DNA of 64,000 bases from an uncultured Bacteroidales bacterium (lineage in GTDB: Bacteria > Bacteroidota > Bacteroidia > Bacteroidales > Paludibacteraceae): the NCBI GenBank assembly GCA_946411385.1, contig CAMKDV010000004.1:1-64000 (forward strand), given 5' to 3'. The notes under the pieces were generated by a model, which was not told where the DNA came from, did no database searches, and saw nothing but the letters and a program-made list of their open reading frames with translations. The translations under genes and the position numbers were made by a program. Of this stretch, positions 54,780 to 61,414 are shown in pieces. Positions within the stretch are counted from its first letter, which is position 1; each line of letters starts with the position of its first letter.

Positions 54780-55214
54780 TTATTCGTTATCAACTATAGA
54801 ATTATACAAAATTGCGTGCGTAACTTCCCCATCTCGCACATCGCAGACGATATGAGCAGGAGTCTCATCGGGGAGAAAGTAGCCCGAGATATAGGCTTTG
54901 TCGGAATATTCGTTGACGCTGACGGGCACGAAAGAGCCGTCGCTATCGTCATGGATAGCGGCAGCAAGCTGCCACGGGGTGCAGCCCTCGTAGGGCACAC
55001 CGCAGACCGTCGCGCCACGATGGCACGACGAAAAAAATAGCAGCGCGCAGAGCAGCGCACCGGCTATAAGACAAATATGTTTAGAAATGATACAACAACC
55101 ATCATCTACGCGCGATGCGTAGGCGTTGTGCGAACGGCTTGTTGCGTCGGCTCGCCCCCCCCCTATTCGGTTGACAACGAGCAACTTACAATATGTAGAA
55201 AGGGTGTTTGTCAT
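54780..55214 (-). CDS. Membrane or lipoprotein-like small protein with poly-G tract, upstream of hsdM
   Basis: This 144-residue protein of unknown family has one hydrophobic segment (ICLIAGALLCALLFFSSC, about 47-65) ending in a lipobox-like FSSC. A compact exported domain follows (GVPYEGCTPWQLAAAIHDDS, YISGYFLPDETPAHIVCDVR). An unusual 45-residue polar stretch precedes the hydrophobic segment. It contains a run of nine G (55155-55163 on the plus strand as C9). The start at 55214 follows a -7 box (TAACTTTG, 55249-55256, minus strand). A one-base slip in the run would uncouple the start from the rest of the frame. Confidence 0.62.
   Translation of the reverse strand: MTNTLSTYCKLLVVNRIGGGRADATSRSHNAYASRVDDGCCIISKHICLIAGALLCALLFFSSCHRGATVCGVPYEGCTPWQLAAAIHDDSDGSFVPVSVNEYSDKAYISGYFLPDETPAHIVCDVRDGEVTHAILYNSIVDNE
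55155..55163 (-). repeat. Homopolymer tract G9 in coding sequence
   Basis: Nine consecutive C on the plus strand (G on the coding strand), at codons 18-20 of the gene preceding hsdM. Such tracts are typical slippage sites for phase variation. Confidence 0.75.
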
Positions 55215-55248
55215 TGGTTGTTGTTGATGATTGTAGCATAATCGGGTA

Positions 55249-55256
55249 CAAAGTTA
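55249..55256 (-). promoter_or_regulatory. -7 element of the leader gene-hsdMSR operon
   Basis: TAACTTTG on the minus strand, 35 bp before the ATG at 55214. Confidence 0.55.
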
Positions 55257-55427
55257 CGAAAAAAATCTGACATTTGCAAGAATTTATGCAAAAATGTTCG
55301 AAAAAAGGCGCAAGAAAAATCAAGCTGCTTATAATTCTAAGCGTCGTTAATTATCTTGAATGCCATTCAAGTCCCCTCCGTTAAATCCGTGCCATTTTAA
55401 GATTTATTACGAAACGGAAGCCTAAAA

Positions 55428-55459
55428 TTTGCAGGTTTCCGTTTTTTTTTGTACCTTTG
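55428..55459 (+). promoter_or_regulatory. Promoter of the 58-residue gene
   Basis: -33 TTTG (55428-55431), 20 bp, then -7 TACCTTTG (55452-55459): an ideal Bacteroidota promoter, suggesting strong expression. Confidence 0.7.
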
Positions 55460-55494
55460 CATCGTTTTTCAATTCAGCCATAATCGAAAGCAAT

Positions 55495-55671
55495 ATGAAT
55501 GTAGTACTCCCATTTGGCGTTAAAGCTATCAAAGGTAAGATTGGTAACGTGGTGTTTTACAATCGAAACGGCAAGCAATACGCCCGAAGAAACAACAAGA
55601 AAACCGACCAGCCTTTAGACCCGAACAACGAGGATTATCGAGTCATTATCGAGGCATTATCGAGTCATTAA
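55495..55671 (+). CDS. 58-residue protein of a Bacteroidota phage-like family
   Basis: The sequence GVKAIKGKIGNVVFYNRNGK, then QYARR, matches the N-terminal signature of small Bacteroidota proteins often found near phage-like genes. It may be a shortened member of a longer family. It sits behind a textbook promoter and upstream of a related-looking 129-residue protein. The in-frame extension to 55429 overlaps the promoter, so the ATG at 55495 is used. Function unknown. Confidence 0.6.
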   Translation: MNVVLPFGVKAIKGKIGNVVFYNRNGKQYARRNNKKTDQPLDPNNEDYRVIIEALSSH

Positions 55672-55836
55672 CGGTCCTTTAACGGGAGTGATCGACAAAC
55701 CCCACTGCGCTGCCGGTGGGTGAAAATGAGGTAGCAGCGTTCTTTGACATACTAAACCCCTCGTACGGCACGAGGAAGGTCCTGTTCTCGCGGGTATTCC
55801 CGCGAACCCCGACTGACTAAACAAAGCCGAATTACT

Positions 55837-56226
55837 ATGGCAGTAGTTGTTTATGCTGACGCTATCAAAACCGTTAGCGGTGCTATGACCAAGATCAACA
55901 AAAAGTCGCCCCACGCGGCTGACCAGAAGATGGTCCTGGCTACTCACCGTAAGGCGCCCACCACCAGCACCGAGTGCTCGCGCATCTATTTGCGCAACTT
56001 GGAGAACATCACCCGCCACACGCCCGTCACGGCGGACGAACTGGCTCTCCGCGCTCGTTTCACGGCTGTCAGTCGTGCCGTAGCTGCTCGTGCCAAAAAC
56101 ATGAGCACCTACCAGACCGACTATGCTGCCTTCAAGGCGCAGAAAGATCAGCCGGGTGGTCGCAAGACCTTCAAGGCCTACCTGTGGCAGGTGTGCGGTG
56201 AGGCCTACGACGAGTCGCAGGGCTAA
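55837..56226 (+). CDS. 129-residue hypothetical protein
   Basis: No family recognised. The basic N-terminal half (VVVYADAIKTVSGAMTKINK) has a loose resemblance in layout to the 58-residue protein upstream. The helical, Ala-rich C-terminal half (TADELALRARFTAVSRAVAA, then YQTDYAAFKAQK) suggests an oligomerising or structural protein. It is more GC-rich than the sequence around it. It is followed immediately by cloverleaf copy F on the opposite strand. Confidence 0.6.
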   Translation: MAVVVYADAIKTVSGAMTKINKKSPHAADQKMVLATHRKAPTTSTECSRIYLRNLENITRHTPVTADELALRARFTAVSRAVAARAKNMSTYQTDYAAFKAQKDQPGGRKTFKAYLWQVCGEAYDESQG

Positions 56227-56260
56227 TCGGAAGTAACCTACTTGTTTTTTAGGTTTCTTT

Positions 56261-56380
56261 CCGAAGGCGTTTGTTACTCGCAGAGTGTGGCTTGAACGTA
56301 TAGGTCTCTCGTCAAGCTGGCTTGTATGAGAGGCTTATACGGTTAAGCAACAAGCCCGTAGGGGCAACAAACGGCTGAGG
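56261..56380 (-). repeat. Cloverleaf element copy F (opposite strand)
   Basis: On the plus strand P1 is CCGAAGGCGTTTG (56261-56273) with CAAACGGCTGAGG (56368-56380). P4 is ACTCGCAGAGT. P3 pairs GCTTGAACGTATA with TATACGGTTAAGC (11 of 13), then CTCTC with GAGAG and CAAGC with GCTTG. P2 is GCCC/GGGC. Order and spacing match the reverse complement of copies A-E. Flanks TTGTTTTTTAGGTTT and TATAGGTTTTTGT are shared. Almost every stem base differs from copies A-E while pairing is kept. Confidence 0.82.
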
Positions 56381-56406
56381 GGTTTTATAGGTTTTTGTCT
56401 AACCTT

Positions 56407-56688
56407 ATGACTACTATCCCGCAGCTCATCGCCCAGTTACAGCAGCGCACCGGCTATCCCGTAACGCTCTCGCGATTTGTCACAATGCTGCACCGATGGA
56501 TGCGCAAGCGTTCACAACGTGACATCAACCAGTCCGAGCGAAAGCGCCTTAATGGCGAACCCTATCTCACCGATGAAGAGGCGTCCGAGTTCCTTACATG
56601 GGCGCAAAGCCTCGACAAAAGTTGTTTTTACTCGTTACCCCTTTCGCCCTCTATCAAGCGCTCTGCACGCTACCTGTTTAATTCGTAA
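56407..56688 (+). CDS. 93-residue hypothetical basic protein
   Basis: It is likely nucleic-acid-binding by composition (MLHRWMRKRSQRDINQSERK), with a helical C-terminal part (LTDEEASEFLTWAQSLDKS). It starts 26 bp after cloverleaf copy F. Its final residues (FNS and the stop, AATTCGTAA) are the first unit of a 160-bp word array. Function unknown. Confidence 0.6.
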   Translation: MTTIPQLIAQLQQRTGYPVTLSRFVTMLHRWMRKRSQRDINQSERKRLNGEPYLTDEEASEFLTWAQSLDKSCFYSLPLSPSIKRSARYLFNS

Positions 56689-56845
56689 TTCGTAATTTTT
56701 AATTCGTAATTCGTAATTCGTAATTCGTAATTCGTAATTCGTAATTTTTAATTCGTAATTCGTAATTCGTAATTTTTAATTCGTAATTCGTAATTTTTAA
56801 TTCGTAATTCGTAATTTTTAATTCGTAATTCGTAATTCGTAATTT
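56682..56845 (+). repeat. AATTCGTAATT word array, ~160 bp
   Basis: Roughly fifteen words of AATTCGT or AATTTTT occupy the whole space between two genes. The first word supplies the upstream stop codon and the last abuts the holin-like start. Confidence 0.9.
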
Positions 56846-57040
56846 ATGAATAATTCGCCTACATACGTCCAACTGATCCTCGCGGTCGTGATTACCATCT
56901 TCGGATGTGCGCTTATCATGGCGTCGTTCATCGTCAAGCCTACAGGCGAGATACATCCCACCGTACTCGCAGCGTTTGGCGAGATACTGACGTTCGCCGG
57001 TACGGTCATGGGTATCGACTACAAATACAAGAGCAAATGA
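56846..57040 (+). CDS. Holin-like two-helix membrane protein
   Basis: This 64-residue protein has two hydrophobic segments (YVQLILAVVITIFGCALIMA and TVLAAFGEILTFAGTVMG) and a short positively charged end (DYKYKSK), the layout of small phage holins. It overlaps the DUF5675 gene (ATGA) and is followed by a spanin-like gene, supporting a lysis role. Homology to a named holin family is not claimed. Confidence 0.65.
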   Translation: MNNSPTYVQLILAVVITIFGCALIMASFIVKPTGEIHPTVLAAFGEILTFAGTVMGIDYKYKSK

Positions 57041-57408
57041 CGATTGATCTGCATAGATACCTACAAACGAGCGACCGAGTACTGGGCGTGATGTGCGTGG
57101 ATGAGCGTCAGTGCTTCCACACCTTAGAGCCGTCCAACTGCATTCCGGCTGGTACGTATCAGATGCGCATCTCATGGTCACCGCGATTCAAATGCTTGCT
57201 GCCCGAGGTGCTGAACGTGCCCGGACGAACGGGTATCCGCATCCATTCGGGCAACTACCCCGAACATACGCAAGGCTGCATCCTCGTAGGACGCGAGCGT
57301 TTTAGCGACTACATCACCCAAAGCAAGGCGGCTATGACCGACCTGCTGCAAATCTTCCACAATCATGAAAAAGAGACGCACACCATCCGTATCATCGACT
57401 GCTGTTAA
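57037..57408 (+). CDS. DUF5675-family protein in lysis cassette
   Basis: This 123-residue protein carries the DUF5675 signature GIRIHSGNYPEHTQGCILVG (about 68-87). Its His and Cys spacing recalls L,D-transpeptidase-type peptidoglycan enzymes. Members sit in lysis regions of Bacteroidota phages and elements, so a cell-wall role is inferred. The start at 57037 overlaps the holin-like stop. Its last 44 bp overlap the next gene in another frame. Confidence 0.75.
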   Translation: MTIDLHRYLQTSDRVLGVMCVDERQCFHTLEPSNCIPAGTYQMRISWSPRFKCLLPEVLNVPGRTGIRIHSGNYPEHTQGCILVGRERFSDYITQSKAAMTDLLQIFHNHEKETHTIRIIDCC

Positions 57409-57844
57409 GGCGGCAAAAGCGCTGCTCTGCATTATCGCGCTGCTGGTCGCCGCCTGCCTGCTGAACGCCTGCAAGACGCAGCAAGCAACGACGAGCATCC
57501 CGCGCAATGACAGCATTTCCGTCACGCGCAGCGATAGTGCTGCCATAAGTCATAACTTCGAGCGCTTGCGGCAGTACATACGCGATAGTGTCATCATACG
57601 CGAGAAAGGTGATACCATCCGCATCGATCATTGGCACATTCAGATTAAGGACAGCATAGTGCTCGTAAAAGATACCATCTATAAGGACAAAGAGCACATC
57701 GTCTATAAGGACAAAGAGGTGCTTGTACAACTTCCTCCCGAACGTTATGTCCCTTCCTGGGCTTGGTACTCCCTCGGTGCATCCATCCTCTTTGTCATCC
57801 TCTTCCTCCTCCGCATCTTCATTAAGATATACTTCCGCCGGTAG
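57365..57844 (+). CDS. Unimolecular-spanin-like lipoprotein
   Basis: This 159-residue protein has an N-terminal lipoprotein signal (ALLCIIALLVAACLLNAC, lipobox LNAC at about Cys36). A charged central region with repeated KD...Y segments (VLVKDTIYKDKEHIVYKDKE) follows. A C-terminal transmembrane helix (YSLGASILFVILFLLRIFI) ends in basic residues. An outer-membrane lipid anchor at one end and an inner-membrane helix at the other is the layout of unimolecular spanins, which fuse the two membranes in phage lysis. It overlaps the DUF5675 gene by 44 bp. Confidence 0.65.
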   Translation: MKKRRTPSVSSTAVKAAKALLCIIALLVAACLLNACKTQQATTSIPRNDSISVTRSDSAAISHNFERLRQYIRDSVIIREKGDTIRIDHWHIQIKDSIVLVKDTIYKDKEHIVYKDKEVLVQLPPERYVPSWAWYSLGASILFVILFLLRIFIKIYFRR

Positions 57845-58102
57845 CCTATAGCGCAGCGTCCTCTCTCAATACGTTTAGCTGTAGAATAAGGAATAGTTTG
57901 AATGGTTCCTTAATAAAGCAAATGCTTATGTATGTTATGTCTTTCCCGATATTAGCGTCGTCGGGAGCGACGCGCGCGTTCGGCAATCGGGTCGCACGGA
58001 CTGACCGCTATGCGCTCATTAAAGCGACCGACGCCTTCGCTTTCCCCATCACGACAAGTCGTGTCGGGGACTCCACTTTGAGCAAGCGGGGATGTTATTC
58101 TA
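57845..58102. other. Gap without recognised gene
   Basis: It opens with TATAGCGCAGCGTCC, shared with the array at 1-86. Nothing else was identified; short frames here have no coding character. Confidence 0.4.
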
Positions 58103-58447
58103 TTATACGTTATATACGTAATTCTTATACAGCCACTCTCCGTTAATTGCTGTTTGCGTTTTGTCAATGCTCTGAATCGGAGAGAAAGAGATAAGGTTGT
58201 TCGAATAGCGCGTCAGGTATTTGAGCATCTCTACGGATTCTATCTGCCGCAAGTCACGACGAACAATAGAAGAGATAGCCTTATACTCTTTCGGCTTGTA
58301 CAACTGCTTGAGTATTCCCAGTTTCTTTCGGGAGTACAGCATCTTAACTTTGTCCTGATCAATCCATAGTACGCCAAGACTCAGCCGTTCTTTGATCTCC
58401 GGACGAATGTCGGCGTAAATGATACTATATTGTAAATTATCTTCCAT
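58103..58447 (-). CDS. DUF3037-like partner of the HipA_2-like kinase
   Basis: This 114-residue protein has the sequence YSIIYADIRPEIKERLSLGV, then LWIDQDKVKMLYSRKK, similar in layout to DUF3037 proteins, which are usually encoded beside HipA_2-type kinases. It overlaps the upstream kinase gene by 11 bp. The role is unknown; by context it may be the toxin or antitoxin half of the pair. The DUF3037 assignment is by eye. Confidence 0.6.
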   Translation of the reverse strand: MEDNLQYSIIYADIRPEIKERLSLGVLWIDQDKVKMLYSRKKLGILKQLYKPKEYKAISSIVRRDLRQIESVEMLKYLTRYSNNLISFSPIQSIDKTQTAINGEWLYKNYVYNV

Positions 58448-59240
58448 AATTGCTGTTTTGTTTTAAACATTCAACAAAATTTGTCCATGTGTCTTCTATC
58501 CATTTATCTGAGAATAACTCATTGGCTTTCGCCTGAATCTTGGTGATTGGCACATTCCATTCTTTAGGAATATTTGCCAACTGCAGCGTTTGTTCTTTAG
58601 CGCGTATCAAGCATCTTTGATAGTCTTTTTGCAAGTGACTTACAGCATCTTTCAGCTGCTCATTCGTAACGTGGCATGAAATATGAGCAAATATATCAGC
58701 GCAAAGGATACTATCCGTTTCAGTGAGTTGCGTTAGCGGGTAATCAAACGACACATTATTCAATATTCCGCCATAGTCAATCGAAATGATAGTATTAGTT
58801 TCTAATTGGTAAAGCAGATTTGCATTATTGTACGTGCGGTCTTCATTAGCTATCCAAAAGTCAAACAGTGCAATCTTCAGCAATTGATATAGTGCTTGTT
58901 TCCCAACTTTAACCTGTTGATAAGTTGTGGGCGTAATATCAATCACTCCGTCAATTTTCCTGAATCCGATTGCCGGCGCGGAGTAACTGTGTGGTGTGCT
59001 GATTGACGCCCAATGTGCCGGCTTGATTTGTATGATAGAAAACGGAGGTGTATTGATTCGCCATGCATCGGCAAACAATGCCCCCATAAATTCGCAAGCC
59101 AACTTGTATGCAATGGTAGCATTCGGACGCATATACTTGCAAATATACTGCTGTCCATCCGAACATAGTACCAGCACGGGCAAATCGCCCGTCTCATACT
59201 GAACGGATATATCTTGAATACTATGCAAGTACAGAATCAT
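58437..59240 (-). CDS. HipA_2-like kinase-fold protein
   Basis: This 267-residue protein resembles the small HipA-like family: LCSDGQQYICKYMRPNATIA (Lys of the N-lobe), LACEFMGALFADAWRI, KIALFDFWIANEDRTYNNAN (catalytic-loop equivalent with D and N), and IISIDYGGILNN (metal Asp). Such pairs are thought to be toxin-antitoxin or defence modules, but activity is not established. It is transcribed from a -7 box at 59381-59388 (TAACTTTG, minus strand) behind a decayed small gene. Confidence 0.75.
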   Translation of the reverse strand: MILYLHSIQDISVQYETGDLPVLVLCSDGQQYICKYMRPNATIAYKLACEFMGALFADAWRINTPPFSIIQIKPAHWASISTPHSYSAPAIGFRKIDGVIDITPTTYQQVKVGKQALYQLLKIALFDFWIANEDRTYNNANLLYQLETNTIISIDYGGILNNVSFDYPLTQLTETDSILCADIFAHISCHVTNEQLKDAVSHLQKDYQRCLIRAKEQTLQLANIPKEWNVPITKIQAKANELFSDKWIEDTWTNFVECLKQNSNYGR

Positions 59241-59242
59241 AA

Positions 59243-59361
59243 TTACTTTCCCTTTTTGACTTTGTCAATATCTTTGTGCTGCGTTATTGAGCATTCGCAT
59301 CTCAAAAGCGGCGTGCTTCCTCACCAAAAAGAATAGGTATTTCTTTAATCGGGCGGGCCAT
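59243..59361 (-). pseudogene. Decayed small MARPIKE-type gene
   Basis: The frame opens MARPIKEIPILFGEEARRF, matching the start of a small Bacteroidota protein family often encoded beside toxin or PIN genes, then meets TGA after 19 codons. Shifting frame at the TTTT run restores EMRMLNNAAQ, and a second shift restores DIDKVKKGK and a stop. Two frameshifts make it a likely pseudogene. It sits in the leader of the HipA_2-like gene. Confidence 0.6.
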
Positions 59362-59380
59362 GTGTTATTAATTTCGTCTG

Positions 59381-59388
59381 CAAAGTTA
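59381..59388 (-). promoter_or_regulatory. -7 element upstream of the decayed gene and HipA_2-like kinase
   Basis: TAACTTTG on the minus strand, 20 bp before the MARPIKE start codon. Confidence 0.55.
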
Positions 59389-59448
59389 CAAAAAAAATCT
59401 GATATATGCAAATAATTTTGCATTTTTGTTTCCGCGGAACGAAGAAAT

Positions 59449-61173
59449 TTACAATTTGAACGATACCGGAACGGTATATTTCACGCGCACCGGTTGGCCT
59501 TTCTGCTTACCGGGTTTCCATTTAGGCATCGACTTTAGTACGCGCACAGCTTCCTTGTCAATCGAGGCATCACCGCCGGACTTCACAACAACCACATCGG
59601 TAATCGTGCCGTCTTTTTCCACTACAAACTGACAAATAACGCGACCTTGGATGCCGTTTGCTACCGCAACAGCAGGGTACTTGACATTCTCGTTCAGGAA
59701 TCTGAACAAAGCCTCTTTTCCTCCGGGGAACTCCGGCATTTGTTCCACTACGATGAATAAGGGCTCATCACCATCATGTTGGATGATGCTGTCCGGCGGC
59801 AGCGGAGCACTATCCATCGGCGTTTCGACTGGTTTGGGCTTGGTGGTATACTTCGGCGTAAAATCATGCACGAGGCGGATAGTGGCTTTCGAGGCGACAG
59901 GAGTGCCGTTGAACTTAGCCGGCGTGCATTGCAGCGATTGTTCTTTCAGCGTTTGCCAGAACTCCCGGTAGTACGGACTGTACTCACGCATAATCACATG
60001 GTCAATCTGTCCCGACTGGATAACTTTCGACTGGTAGTTGTAGGACCAGTCAGCGCGCGGAACGCTCGGACCGGTAAGGAGGATGGTACCATTCTCGTCT
60101 ATTGCGCAGTCGATGTTTAGTTTCAGAACGAGATAGTTGATACCCGAGTTCTCGTAGCCGATGGCAGGCACGCTGAAGTTCTTTTTGAAATATGCCTTGA
60201 TGGTCTTCTCAACATCTTTTGCCGGTGTATATTTGGCAGGACTGCCGTCTTCGTTGAACGCCGTTACGGTCACATCGTCTTTCTCATATTCGGCGCGCAG
60301 CTTAACGCTTCCGTTAGGGTACAACACTTCCTTTTTCTTGAGCTTCGGATACCACGTGATATACTGAAATTCGTACCGCGCCTCCACATGGTTGTCGCTA
60401 TTATAAGTCTCTGCCGACTGAAGCTGATTGTCTTTCCATGCCTGAATGATGCGGATGGTCTTGCCGTCTTCTCCAAAGTATATCTGATTGCCCGTCTTCG
60501 TCACAAGATCGGCACTCGCGATGTGATAATTGACTATATTGAACAGTTTACCCGTTTCGCTATCATGAATCCGGAGCGTAACATTGTTTTTGTGCCGCCT
60601 GACCAGCGCATAATAGGGCGTATTGCGGCGATTGCGAACATAGTACTGGTAGAACATGCCGGCCTGCTCGCCATTGCACAAATATTCGTTTTCTAATTCG
60701 CCCGTGCAAAACAAGGTGTCGCCCGACTGCGCATACAGAATAGGTGAATAATATACCTGCGCTTCCATCAGTATGCTGTCCTCAAAGTCAAACTCGCTGA
60801 CCGTTTGCAGCAGCAGATCGCCGTTTGCTGTAAACCAATTGATGATAGCAGGCGACAGCCCGCGGGTGATCAGCGATTGGGGAGTATGAGAAAAATCGGG
60901 ACGCAACGCATCATTAGATGTGCGTTTGGTAATACTTGAAGTGTACTTAAGGTCGGTTACGCGACCTGTTTTGTTCGCATAAACGGTGTAGGACACATCA
61001 AAACTGAACGTATTCATAACATACGCATCGGGCAGCACAAAATGCTTGCTGAACTCTTCGGACAAATGAATTCCGCTGGTGTTCGCAGTGGAGTCCGGCA
61101 ATTCATTCTCCGCCAGCACAACCGCGCTGCACAACAAGAAAACAAAACACGCAAACAGAGTCTTTGGTTTCAT
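59449..61173 (-). CDS. Exported protein with C-terminal TonB domain
   Basis: This 574-residue protein has a signal peptide (LFACFVFLLCSAVVLA). A long beta-rich region with MORN-like text (KKEVLYPNGSVKLRAEYEKD) follows. The C-terminal TonB_C domain contains MPEFPGGKEALFRFLNENVK, GRVICQFVVEKDGTITDVVV and PKWKPGKQKGQPVRVKY. True TonB has an N-terminal membrane anchor and Pro-rich arm; this one is instead secreted to the periplasm or beyond, a frequent Bacteroidota variant of unclear role. The start at 61173 lies after the -7 box at 61199-61206. Confidence 0.85.
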   Translation of the reverse strand: MKPKTLFACFVFLLCSAVVLAENELPDSTANTSGIHLSEEFSKHFVLPDAYVMNTFSFDVSYTVYANKTGRVTDLKYTSSITKRTSNDALRPDFSHTPQSLITRGLSPAIINWFTANGDLLLQTVSEFDFEDSILMEAQVYYSPILYAQSGDTLFCTGELENEYLCNGEQAGMFYQYYVRNRRNTPYYALVRRHKNNVTLRIHDSETGKLFNIVNYHIASADLVTKTGNQIYFGEDGKTIRIIQAWKDNQLQSAETYNSDNHVEARYEFQYITWYPKLKKKEVLYPNGSVKLRAEYEKDDVTVTAFNEDGSPAKYTPAKDVEKTIKAYFKKNFSVPAIGYENSGINYLVLKLNIDCAIDENGTILLTGPSVPRADWSYNYQSKVIQSGQIDHVIMREYSPYYREFWQTLKEQSLQCTPAKFNGTPVASKATIRLVHDFTPKYTTKPKPVETPMDSAPLPPDSIIQHDGDEPLFIVVEQMPEFPGGKEALFRFLNENVKYPAVAVANGIQGRVICQFVVEKDGTITDVVVVKSGGDASIDKEAVRVLKSMPKWKPGKQKGQPVRVKYTVPVSFKL

Positions 61174-61198
61174 AGCTATCCAATTTATAAATTCTATG

Positions 61199-61309
61199 CA
61201 AAGATACGAAAAAAATCTCATATCTGCAAGAAGGCTGTCGATTTTTTTGCGTATATTTACTTTTTTTTCGCAAATTACTTGCAAATACGGATTTTTTTTC
61301 GTATCTTTG
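61199..61309. promoter_or_regulatory. Divergent promoters (TonB-domain gene and glgP)
   Basis: Minus strand -7 TATCTTTG at 61199-61206; plus strand -7 TATCTTTG at 61302-61309, giving glgP a leader of about 100 nt. Confidence 0.65.
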
Positions 61310-61414
61310 TACGTTTTTTGCGAGCGTGCTCTCTTTTAAGCATCCCGCACAAAAGCAGATTTCGACATTCATAACCCGAAACACGGAAAATTCATAACTA
61401 AAAACAATACATCT

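Noticed and set aside
57952..58167. 71-codon minus-strand frame after the spanin-like gene
   Set aside because: Overlaps the DUF3037-like gene's 3' end in another frame, with an Arg-rich random-looking translation.
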